From Streptomyces sp. NBC_00554 (lineage in GTDB: Bacteria > Actinomycetota > Actinomycetes > Streptomycetales > Streptomycetaceae), in contig NZ_CP107799.1 in assembly GCF_041431135.1 (NCBI RefSeq), positions 4,340,001 to 4,404,000 on the forward strand: a stretch of DNA of 64,000 nucleotides. The letters run 5' to 3'. The position numbers and the translations under genes are program-made. Numbering within the stretch: position 1 is the stretch's first letter; every line of letters begins with the position of its first letter. Below the pieces are notes generated by a model. The model was given only the letters and a program-made list of their open reading frames with translations. It ran no database searches and was not told the origin of the DNA. Below, piece by piece: positions 7,748 to 15,317 of the stretch.

Positions 7748-9154
7748 TTATTCGGCGATCACGGGTACCCGGGGCTCCGGCGCGTCAACGACCCTCACCG
7801 GCCGCCACGCCGACAGCCCCCCGTACGCCGCCCCCGCCACCACGAACCCGACGAACAGCCCCAGCGGACCGAGCGCGGGATGCGCCTCGGCGAGCGGCCC
7901 GGTGTAGAAGGACTGGTTCATGAACGGGATCTCGACGAGCAGGGCGAGCAGGACCGACGGCAGCCCCCAGCCGAGGCGGTGCCCGGTGTCGTACAGCCGC
8001 GAGATGTCGTACGTCCCCCGCTGCCGTCCCCAGTACGCCACCACGATCACCGCCGCCCAAGGCGCCAGCCAGTAGCCGGTCATCAGCATGAAGTCCTGCA
8101 ACTGCTGGGCGAAGTCCCCGTGTCCGGCGTACCAGGAGATCGCCGTGCCTAGCCCGCCGACCACCAGGACCGACACCCAGCGCGGGATCGTGAACCCGGC
8201 GACCAGCGCGGCCATCGCGCCCGAGTACAGGTCGATGACGGTCGAGGCGAGCGTGGACAGGAGGAGAGACAGGAGTACGACGGTGCCGAGGGCGTCCGGC
8301 AGCAGGCCGCTCACCATCGAGCTGGGGTTGTCGAGCGCGCCCGCCGTGCCGATCGCCGCGCCCAGGGCGCCGATCCACACACCGGCGACCGCACTGCCGC
8401 CGCCCGCCGCGAGGAAGACCCGCTTCGGCGCGGAGGTGGCCGGCAGATAGCGGCTGTAGTCGGAGGCGTACGCGGACCAGCCGATGACGCGGGCCGCGGT
8501 GACCGCGACGACGAGCAGGAACGCGGCGGTGGTCCCGTCGAAGGGCTCGACCGGGGCGGCGGCGTGCGCGTCGCCGAAGCCGTACACCGACACGACCGCG
8601 AAGACGACGACCAGGAGGACGGCGAGGGCGCGCTCCACGTAGTGGATCATCCGGTAGCCGATGACCGCGATCGCCAGCTGGGCCGCCGCCATGAGCAGCA
8701 GGGCCGGGGCGAAGCCCATCCCCGTCAGGTCGCGCAGGATGAAGATGCCGAGCAGGGTGTCGACCACGCACCAGCCGACGCCGTTGACGACGGTGAACGC
8801 GGCGGACGGCAGATTGCCGAGGCGGCCGAACGGGCCCCGGGACTGGATGAGTTGGAGCACTCCGGTGAGCGGGCCCCGGGTCGAGAACAGGCCCACGAGC
8901 GCCGAGCTCAGCAGCGTGCCGAGGGTGATGGCGAGGACGGCCGGGAGCAGGTCGAGGCCGAAGACGGACGTTGACAGGGCGCCGACGCTGAGCGTCGCGA
9001 ACTGCACGTTCGCGCCGAACCAGAGCGTGAACAGGGACCAGGGGCGGCCGTGGCGGTGGTCGGGCAGTACCGGTTCGGCTCCGGCTCGCTCGACGCCGAA
9101 GGGCTTCTCGGCGCCGAAGGACTTCTCGGCGCCGGCCAGGGTTTCGGTTTGCAC
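7748..9154 (-). CDS. NCS1-family nucleobase permease (CodB/PurP-like)
   Basis: A 468-residue polytopic membrane protein with about 12 helices. NCS1 signatures are 'LFTLWFGANVQFATLSVGAL' in helix 1, 'GVGWCVVDTLLG' in helix 3, and 'ARVIGWSAYASDYSRYLP' after helix 6. The N-terminal cytosolic tail contains a small near-duplication ('GAEKSFGAEKPFG'). It is 35 bases upstream of the deaminase gene and probably in the same operon. Cytosine, allantoin or purine bases are the usual substrates; the neighbouring deaminases favour a purine or cytosine. Confidence 0.9.
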   Translation of the reverse strand: MQTETLAGAEKSFGAEKPFGVERAGAEPVLPDHRHGRPWSLFTLWFGANVQFATLSVGALSTSVFGLDLLPAVLAITLGTLLSSALVGLFSTRGPLTGVLQLIQSRGPFGRLGNLPSAAFTVVNGVGWCVVDTLLGIFILRDLTGMGFAPALLLMAAAQLAIAVIGYRMIHYVERALAVLLVVVFAVVSVYGFGDAHAAAPVEPFDGTTAAFLLVVAVTAARVIGWSAYASDYSRYLPATSAPKRVFLAAGGGSAVAGVWIGALGAAIGTAGALDNPSSMVSGLLPDALGTVVLLSLLLSTLASTVIDLYSGAMAALVAGFTIPRWVSVLVVGGLGTAISWYAGHGDFAQQLQDFMLMTGYWLAPWAAVIVVAYWGRQRGTYDISRLYDTGHRLGWGLPSVLLALLVEIPFMNQSFYTGPLAEAHPALGPLGLFVGFVVAGAAYGGLSAWRPVRVVDAPEPRVPVIAE

Positions 9155-9451
9155 GGCGGTCTCCTCATGGGACGACGGGAGCGCACCGGACGAGGCGCGG
9201 GAGCGTCCAGGGTGCGAGGGAGCGGAGCATGCGGTTCGGGCGGGTGACCATCAGTGAACTCGTCGCGCGGCCCGCGCGGACCTGCACCGCCCTACAGACG
9301 ACAGGCATCCCTGGCCCCCTCCGCCTGTACTGTTCTCCAAACCCCGTGCCCGCCGGTGTGCACGCCCGTAACAAGCGCCGATGCGTCGAAGAGACCGGCA
9401 AGGGCGTGCAAGCGCCTCGGCCCGCCTCGGCAGCAGGGAGGACGACCACCG

Positions 9452-11035
9452 ATGCTGCTGACCGAACTCCTCGCCATCCCCCGCCTCGGCCTCGTCCCCG
9501 TCGTGCCCGGCACCCCCCGCACCCCGCGCATCCGCGGCGTCTACACGACCGACCTCCCCGACCCGGGCCGCTACCTCGACGGCGGGGAACTCGTCCTCAC
9601 CTCCACCACCTGGTACCGGGAGCCGCGGGACGCCGACACGTTCGTCGCCGCGCTCGCGGGTGCGGGCGCCGCCGCGCTGGTCGCCGGGACCGCGGGCATC
9701 GGCATGTTGCCGGTCGCGCTCGCGCAGGCCTGTGAGCGGCACGGGCTCGCCCTCTTCACGGTCGGCGACGACGTGTCGTACGCGGCACTGACCGAGACCG
9801 TCCTCGCCGCGCTCGCCGGACCGGCCCGCCGCTCACCGGGCGCGGACCTGCACCGCGGCCTGGTCGCGAGCATGGCGTCGGGGGCCGGGCCCGAGGGTCT
9901 TGTCGAGGTGTTCGCGCGGGCCACCGGCGTGTGGTGCGCGGTGCTGTCCGCGACCGGTCGCGCCACCGCGGGCGGCGTACCCGAAGTGACCGGCCACCAC
10001 CTGGACCGGGCGCACCGCGAGGCGCTCGCCGCGGGCGCCTTCCCCTCCGTACAACCGGTGCCCGGCGGCGGCCACTTGACCTTCTTCCCGGTGCAGTCGC
10101 CGGTCGCCAGGCGCCCGCCCGCCGCCTACCTCGCCGCCGCCGGCGACTTCCGCGACTGGGCGCCGGGCGTCGCGGACGCCGCCACCGAGGTGTGCGCGCT
10201 CCTCGCGATGGACCGGGTGGCCCGCCAGGAACGCCGCCGCATCGAGGAACGCTTCCTGCGCGAGTCCCTCACCCTCGTACGGGAGGGGCGGGCCGAGGCG
10301 GCCGAGGGGCGCCTGCGCAGCCTCGGCCTCGACCCGGACACCCCGCTGACCTGCGTCTACGTCACCACGACCGGCAGCCCGTACGGCGCCGAGCTCGCGG
10401 CGGTCGTCCTGGAGGACGTCTTCGACCAGATACCCGGCTGCTCCACGCCGGTCGCCGAGGACGACGGTTACGTGATGCTGGTGCCGGGCGCCGTCTCGAC
10501 CCGCCTTGACGACCACCTCGAAGACCACCCGAGTGACCAACTCGAAGACCACCTCGAAGAGCACCTCGAAAAGGCCGCCACCCGCCTGACCCCGCTCCTC
10601 GCCCCCGGCTGGGCCGCCCTCGGCACCGGCGGACCCGCCACCGGGGCGGCCGGGCTGCGCCGCTCCCTCGACGAGGCGCGGCACGCCCACCGCATCGCCT
10701 GCCTGGGCACGGGCACCGTGCGCACGGCGACGGGCGACGACCTGTCCTCGTACCTGTTGCTGCTCGCCTCCGTCCCCGAGGACGTACGCAGGCTCTACCG
10801 CGAGCGGCTCATCGGGGTTGTGGAGCGGTACGACGCCGAGCACGGCAGCGACCTCGTGGGCACCCTGGCCGCCTTCCTCGACGCCTCGGGCTCCTGGCAC
10901 CGCTGCGCCGAGCAGCTCCACGTGCACGTCAACACCCTGCGATACCGGCTCCAACGGGTCGAACAGCTCACCGGCCACAGCCTGGCCACCCTGCGCGACC
11001 GGGTGGACTTCTGCCTGGCGCTCAGCATCACGTGA
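9452..11035 (+). CDS. PucR-family transcriptional regulator
   Basis: A 527-residue regulator. An N-terminal PucR ligand domain (about residues 1-130, 'LLAIPRLGLVPVV', 'LVLTSTTWY') is followed by a GGDEF-like middle. The PucR C-terminal helix-turn-helix is 'WHRCAEQLHVHVNTLRYRLQRVEQLTGH'. Start ATG 9452 has GGGAGGA about 9 bases upstream. It is divergent from the permease-deaminase operon, which fits a regulator of purine catabolism. Oddly, residues about 350-375 hold an acidic-histidine repeat in which 'DHLE' recurs three times; it looks like an in-frame repeat expansion in a surface loop. Confidence 0.9.
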   Translation: MLLTELLAIPRLGLVPVVPGTPRTPRIRGVYTTDLPDPGRYLDGGELVLTSTTWYREPRDADTFVAALAGAGAAALVAGTAGIGMLPVALAQACERHGLALFTVGDDVSYAALTETVLAALAGPARRSPGADLHRGLVASMASGAGPEGLVEVFARATGVWCAVLSATGRATAGGVPEVTGHHLDRAHREALAAGAFPSVQPVPGGGHLTFFPVQSPVARRPPAAYLAAAGDFRDWAPGVADAATEVCALLAMDRVARQERRRIEERFLRESLTLVREGRAEAAEGRLRSLGLDPDTPLTCVYVTTTGSPYGAELAAVVLEDVFDQIPGCSTPVAEDDGYVMLVPGAVSTRLDDHLEDHPSDQLEDHLEEHLEKAATRLTPLLAPGWAALGTGGPATGAAGLRRSLDEARHAHRIACLGTGTVRTATGDDLSSYLLLLASVPEDVRRLYRERLIGVVERYDAEHGSDLVGTLAAFLDASGSWHRCAEQLHVHVNTLRYRLQRVEQLTGHSLATLRDRVDFCLALSIT

Positions 11036-11177
11036 GCGACCGGGCCGGTTGCACGGGCCGGTTACACAAGGACCTCCCAGCACACATCCCGGGATCTCCC
11101 ACATACCGCACCTAACCTGCGGAGCACCTCGTGGAGCCAGGTCTCATCAGGAGCCGGGTCTCAGTCAGACACGGGGC

Positions 11178-11213
11178 GGCCCCCGGACTCCCTCAGTGGA
11201 GGAGTCCGGGGCC
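11178..11213 (+). terminator. Hairpin terminator after the PucR gene
   Basis: A 13-bp stem (GGCCCCGGACTCC with one bulged C, against GGAGTCCGGGGCC) encloses a 9-base loop. There is no T-run, as is common in Streptomyces. Confidence 0.65.
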
Positions 11214-11321
11214 TCCGCATATACGGGGCTCACGCGGCCGGGGCCTCCACATGGGCCACTCTCAGCCAACCAACAGGCTTCCCCCATCAAACGCTCATGA
11301 AGAGGGTGGAGAGTCGGCGCC

Positions 11322-12098
11322 ATGGCCGAGCACACCGAGCCCCACACCCCCCACAGGCTCCTTGTCGTCGAGGACGAGCCGAGCATCCGGGCCCTGCTGG
11401 AGTCCACGCTGAGGCTCAGCGGCTACGAGGTGAGCAGCGTGATGTCCGGCGGTGCCGCGCTCCTGGAGATCGAGAGGTTCGGCCCCGATCTGGTGCTGCT
11501 CGACGTGATGCTGCCCGACCTGGACGGCTTCGAGGTGACCCGGGCGATGCGGGCGGGCGGCAAGAACACCCCCGTGCTCTTCCTGACCGCGCGCACCGAC
11601 CTGTCCGACCGTATCGACGGGCTGCGGGCCGGCGGAGACGACTACGTCACCAAGCCCTTCAGCCTCGACGAGGTGCTGCTGCGGATCCAGGCGATCCTGC
11701 GCCGCACCGGCGCGGAGGAACCGCCGTCCGGCGAGGCGGACGAGGACGACGAGAGCATCCTGCTCTTCGCCGACCTGCGGCTCGACGAGCGGGCGTACGA
11801 GGTGCACCGCGCGGAGCGGTACGTGCCGCTGTCGCCGACCGAATTCCATCTGCTCGCCTACCTGATGGCGAACGCCAACCGGGTGCTGACCAGGGCGCAG
11901 ATCGTGCAGCACGTGTGGGGGTACGACTTCGCCGGGGACGTACGCATCGTCGAGACGTACGTGAAGTACCTGCGCAAGAAGATCGACTGCGCCGAGCCGC
12001 CGCTGATCCACACGGTGCGCGGGATCGGCTACTCGCTGCGGCTGCCGCGCGAGCCCGCCCCGCAGGCCGCCGACGCCACCGAGGCCGCCGAGCGGTGA
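11322..12098 (+). CDS. OmpR/PhoB-family response regulator
   Basis: A 258-residue response regulator. The receiver domain covers residues 12-130 with acidic pocket 'VVEDE', phospho-acceptor D61 in 'LVLLDVMLPDLDG', Thr in 'FLTART' and Lys in 'DDYVTKPF'. The winged-helix effector covers about 150-240 ('LSPTEFHLLAYLMANANRVLTR', 'VRIVETYVKYLRKKID'). The layout resembles TrcR/MprA-type regulators. Its stop overlaps the kinase start by four bases (GTGA), so it forms a coupled two-component pair. Confidence 0.93.
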   Translation: MAEHTEPHTPHRLLVVEDEPSIRALLESTLRLSGYEVSSVMSGGAALLEIERFGPDLVLLDVMLPDLDGFEVTRAMRAGGKNTPVLFLTARTDLSDRIDGLRAGGDDYVTKPFSLDEVLLRIQAILRRTGAEEPPSGEADEDDESILLFADLRLDERAYEVHRAERYVPLSPTEFHLLAYLMANANRVLTRAQIVQHVWGYDFAGDVRIVETYVKYLRKKIDCAEPPLIHTVRGIGYSLRLPREPAPQAADATEAAER

Positions 12099-13621
12099 AA
12101 CGGCCCGTCTCCCTGCGGGGCAGGCTCGTCCTCGGGCTCGCCGTCCTCGCCACCACCGCGGTGCTGGCCGCCGAGATCGTCGGCTTCGTCGTGATGCGTT
12201 CCTGGCTGATGGACGGGCTCGACGAGCAGCTCGCCCACTTCAGCACGCCCAGGAAGGCGTACCAGGACGCGGTGAGCGACGAGGGGTTCCCGGACAGGTT
12301 CACCACCCCCGGGGCGCTGCCCTCCGACTTCCGGGTCTTCTTCTACGACTCCGACGGCCGCCTCCTCAGCGCCTCGCTCGGCGACTACCACCAGCCGACC
12401 AAGCCCGAGCTGGCGTCCACCGTCGACGGCCTCGGCCTGTCCGTGGGGCAGCTCGCCACGGTGTCCGCCGACACGGGCGGCGGGCGCTGGCGGGTCGTCC
12501 TGCGCGAGGGCCCCGACGACATGAAGGCGGTCGTCGCGCTGCCTCTGGCCACCATCGACGGCGCCACCTCCAAGATCCTCTACGTGGACGGCGCGCTGCT
12601 CGCCCTCACCGTCACCGGCGTCGTACTCCTCGGCCGCTGGGTCGTACGCCTCGGGCTGCTCCCCCTCACCCGCATGGAACGCACCGCCCAGGACATCACC
12701 GACGGCGACCTCGACCTGCGGCTGCCCCACACCGACACCCGCACCGAGACCGGACGGCTCGGCCGGGTCCTCAACACCATGCTCGAACGGCTCCAGGGCG
12801 CCCTGCGCGAGCGCGAGACCTCCGAGGCCCGGCTGCGGCGCTTCGTCGCCGACGCCGGACACGAACTGCGTACGCCGCTCACCGCGATCCAGGGCTTCGC
12901 CGAGCTCGCGCTCCGCCACGAGCAGCAGTCCCCCGCGGGCCGCCGCGAGGCGAACCGGCTCATCGCCCAGAACGCCGAACGCATGGGCCTCCTCGTCGAC
13001 GACCTCCAGCTCCTCGCCAAGCTCGACCAGGAGCCGTCGTACGGGCCCTCGCACGGGCGTGAATCCGTCGACCTGCTGTCCCTGGCCGCCGACGCGGTGA
13101 GCGCGGCGGCGCTGGGGGACTCCGGGCGGCGGATCGATCTGGGGCCGCTCCGTGGCTCCCGGGACGAGGAGGAACTCGAGCTGGTGGAGGCCCTCGGCGA
13201 CCCGCACCGGCTCCGCCAGGTCGTCGAGAACCTCCTCTCCAACGCACGCACCCACACTCCCCCAGGTACCCCCGTGCACGTCCGCGTCGGAACCGCCCGG
13301 GTCGCCCCGGACACCGGCGGCGCGGACCGCCCGGGCCGCACCAGCGCGTCCCCTCCCCTCCCCCACGGCACCCCCGTCGGCATCCTGGAAGTCGCCGACG
13401 CCGGCCCGGGCCTCGCCCCCGAAGACGCCCAACGCGTCTTCGAACGCTTCTACCGCGTCGACCGCTCCCGCTCCCGAGCCCACGACCAGGGCGGCAGCGG
13501 CCTCGGCCTCGCCATCGCCGCGGCCATCGCCCAAGGGCACGGGGGCCGGCTCGAGCTGGACACCGCGCCCGGGGAGGGCTGCACGTTCCGGCTGGTGCTG
13601 CCGGGGTCGGGGCGGGCGTGA
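12095..13621 (+). CDS. Sensor histidine kinase
   Basis: A 508-residue membrane kinase from the GTG at 12095. A first membrane helix covers residues about 10-35 and an extracytoplasmic sensor domain about 36-163. A second helix (164-187) leads into a HAMP linker. The HisKA domain contains phospho-acceptor H256 in 'FVADAGHELRTPLTAIQGF'. The HATPase domain shows 'VVENLLSNARTHTP', 'ADAGPGLAPED', 'VFERFYRVDRSRSR' and 'GGSGLGLAIAAAI'. A proline/glycine-rich insertion sits between the N and G1 boxes. The signal sensed is unknown. Confidence 0.93.
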   Translation: MKRPVSLRGRLVLGLAVLATTAVLAAEIVGFVVMRSWLMDGLDEQLAHFSTPRKAYQDAVSDEGFPDRFTTPGALPSDFRVFFYDSDGRLLSASLGDYHQPTKPELASTVDGLGLSVGQLATVSADTGGGRWRVVLREGPDDMKAVVALPLATIDGATSKILYVDGALLALTVTGVVLLGRWVVRLGLLPLTRMERTAQDITDGDLDLRLPHTDTRTETGRLGRVLNTMLERLQGALRERETSEARLRRFVADAGHELRTPLTAIQGFAELALRHEQQSPAGRREANRLIAQNAERMGLLVDDLQLLAKLDQEPSYGPSHGRESVDLLSLAADAVSAAALGDSGRRIDLGPLRGSRDEEELELVEALGDPHRLRQVVENLLSNARTHTPPGTPVHVRVGTARVAPDTGGADRPGRTSASPPLPHGTPVGILEVADAGPGLAPEDAQRVFERFYRVDRSRSRAHDQGGSGLGLAIAAAIAQGHGGRLELDTAPGEGCTFRLVLPGSGRA

Positions 13622-13860
13622 GGGGTTTTTTCGCCCCCTCCGCCCCTACCCATTCCCGTCCCTTGGGGGCTCCGCCCCCAAACCCCCGCTCCTCAAACGC
13701 CGGAGGGGCTGAATCCTTCCCCGGCCGGCGCTAGAGATCTTTTAGCCCGTCCGGCGTTTGAGGACGAGGCCGTCCAGGCCGAAAGCGGGGGTCTGGGGGC
13801 GGCAGCCCCCAGGAACGGGACGGGAAGGGGCGGAGGGGGCGAATCCAACTGCAGCGAACC
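13622..13860. repeat. Convergent pair of 3'-end-associated repeat elements with hairpins
   Basis: Two copies of one element lie head to head between the kinase stop and the kdpE stop. Each begins with a run TTTCGCCCCCTCCGCCCC, contains a GGGGGC-loop-GCCCCC hairpin and ends with CTCAAACGCCGG then GGGCTGAA. The forward copy is about 13627-13730 and the reverse copy about 13738-13850. Related copies occur at 24577, 31493 and in part at the right end. The hairpins and positions suggest terminators. Confidence 0.8.
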
Positions 13861-13879
13861 GGGCACCACCCGCGCCCGC

Positions 13880-14563
13880 TCAGGGATCGAAGCGGTACCC
13901 CATCCCGGGCTCGGTGATCAGATGGCGCGGGTGCGAGGGATCCGCTTCGAGTTTGCGCCGTAGTTGGGCCATGTAGACCCGCAGGTAGTTGGTCTTGTTG
14001 CTCTGGGAGGCGCCCCACACCTCCTGGAGGAGCTGGCGCTGTGTGATGAGCCGGCCGGGGTTGCAGACCAGGATCTCCAGCAGGTGCCATTCGGTGGGGG
14101 TGAGGCGTACGTCGCGGCCCGCGCGGCCGGCCTTCTTCGCGACCAGGTCGACGGTGAACTCGTCCGTGGTGACGAGGACGGTCTCGGGAGCGACGGGCAC
14201 GGAGTCCGTGCGACGGACCGCGGCGCGCAGCCGGGCCAGGAGTTCGTTCATGCTGAACGGTTTGGTGATGTAGTCGTCGGCGCCCGCGTCCAGCGCGGCG
14301 ACCTTCTCGTCGGAGGCGCGGCGCGCGGAGAGCACCAGGATCGGCACGCGCGTCCAGCCGCGCAGGGCCTTGATGACGTCCGTGCCGTCCATGTCGGGCA
14401 GCCCCAGGTCCAGTACGACCACGTCGGGCTGGCGCCCGGCCGCGAGCCGGAGCGCGGTGGCACCGTCGGGGGCCGCGTCGACCCCGTACCCACGTGCCTG
14501 CATGTTGATCACGAGCGCCCGTACAAGCTGTGGGTCGTCCTCCACCACCAGCACCCGGGTCAT
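13880..14563 (-). CDS. kdpE: KdpE response regulator
   Basis: A 227-residue OmpR-family regulator with acidic pocket 'VVEDDPQ', phospho-acceptor D52 in 'VVVLDLGLPDMDG', and 'DDYITKPFSMNELLARLRA'. The winged helix contains 'RLTPTEWHLLEILV' and 'NYLRVYMAQLRRKLE', characteristic of KdpE. The start is the ATG at 14563; the longer open frame to 14695 has no ribosome site and overlaps kdpC. It normally activates kdpFABC at low potassium when phosphorylated by KdpD. Here it follows kdpC directly, 115 bases away, with no kdpD between. Confidence 0.93.
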   Translation of the reverse strand: MTRVLVVEDDPQLVRALVINMQARGYGVDAAPDGATALRLAAGRQPDVVVLDLGLPDMDGTDVIKALRGWTRVPILVLSARRASDEKVAALDAGADDYITKPFSMNELLARLRAAVRRTDSVPVAPETVLVTTDEFTVDLVAKKAGRAGRDVRLTPTEWHLLEILVCNPGRLITQRQLLQEVWGASQSNKTNYLRVYMAQLRRKLEADPSHPRHLITEPGMGYRFDP

Positions 14564-14613
14564 CGGTGTGTGCCTTTCACGTCGTACGCCGGACAGCGAC
14601 TGTCGTAAATGGT

Positions 14614-14660
14614 GCGGGAGTTGGCGTGTCCGGAAGTTTTCCCCCGGCGCCAACTCCCGC
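14614..14660 (-). promoter_or_regulatory. 13-bp perfect inverted repeat between kdpC and kdpE
   Basis: The arms GCGGGAGTTGGCG (14614-14626) and CGCCAACTCCCGC (14648-14660) face each other across 21 bases in the kdpC-kdpE gap. In RNA this would form a stable stem-loop, so attenuation, partial termination or mRNA processing is possible. It could equally be a protein operator for a kdpE promoter. Confidence 0.55.
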
Positions 14661-14678
14661 GTAACGCACGTAAGTCCA

Positions 14679-15311
14679 TCAGCTTTTGGCCACAAGTTCC
14701 TTGAGCGCGATGTTGAGTTCGAGGACGTTGACGGTCGGCTCGCCGATGAAGCCGAGCGTGCGGCCGTCGGTGTGCTCGTCGACGAGCTTCTGCACCTCGG
14801 CGACGGGGAGGTTGTTCTTCTCCGCGACGCGGTGCACCTGGATGTCCGCGTACTGCGGGGAGATCGCCGGGTCCAGGCCGGAGCCGGAGGACGTCACCGC
14901 GTCGGCGGGTACGTCGGAGGGCTTGACCGTGTAGCCGGGCACCGAGTTGTCCTTGATGACCTTGGCCTTCGCCTCCGTGACCCACTTGATGAGGTCGGCG
15001 TTGTCACCCGAACGGTTGGTCGCGCCGGACAGGATCAGCTTGTACTGGGTGTTGACGGAGTTCGTGCCCAGACCGTTGGCGGGCCGCGGCTGGAAGTAGT
15101 CGAGGCTGTAGCCCTGTTGGCCGATCAGCGAGGAGCCGACGACCTGGCCGTTCGCCTTGATCTCCGAGCCGTTCGCCTTGTCGTTGAACAGGCCCTGGGC
15201 GACACCGGTGACGGCGAGCGGGTAGATGACGCCCGTCACCACCGTGAGTACGAGCAGGGCTCGCAGGCCGGCCCAGAGCAACCGGGCAGTGTTCGTAACC
15301 GAGTTGTTCAT
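14679..15311 (-). CDS. kdpC: KdpC subunit of the potassium-transporting P-type ATPase
   Basis: A 210-residue single-span subunit. The N-terminal helix 'LLWAGLRALLVLTVVTGVIYPLAVTG' is followed by 'GSSLIGQ' and 'YFQPRP', the KdpC hallmarks. It ends with 'VNVLELNIAL', and 'SGSGLDPAISP.YA' lies in the periplasmic domain. KdpC stabilises the KdpA-KdpB complex and aids ATP binding. Only six bases separate it from the kdpB stop, so it is in the same transcript. Confidence 0.96.
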   Translation of the reverse strand: MNNSVTNTARLLWAGLRALLVLTVVTGVIYPLAVTGVAQGLFNDKANGSEIKANGQVVGSSLIGQQGYSLDYFQPRPANGLGTNSVNTQYKLILSGATNRSGDNADLIKWVTEAKAKVIKDNSVPGYTVKPSDVPADAVTSSGSGLDPAISPQYADIQVHRVAEKNNLPVAEVQKLVDEHTDGRTLGFIGEPTVNVLELNIALKELVAKS

Positions 15312-15317
15312 AGCCGA

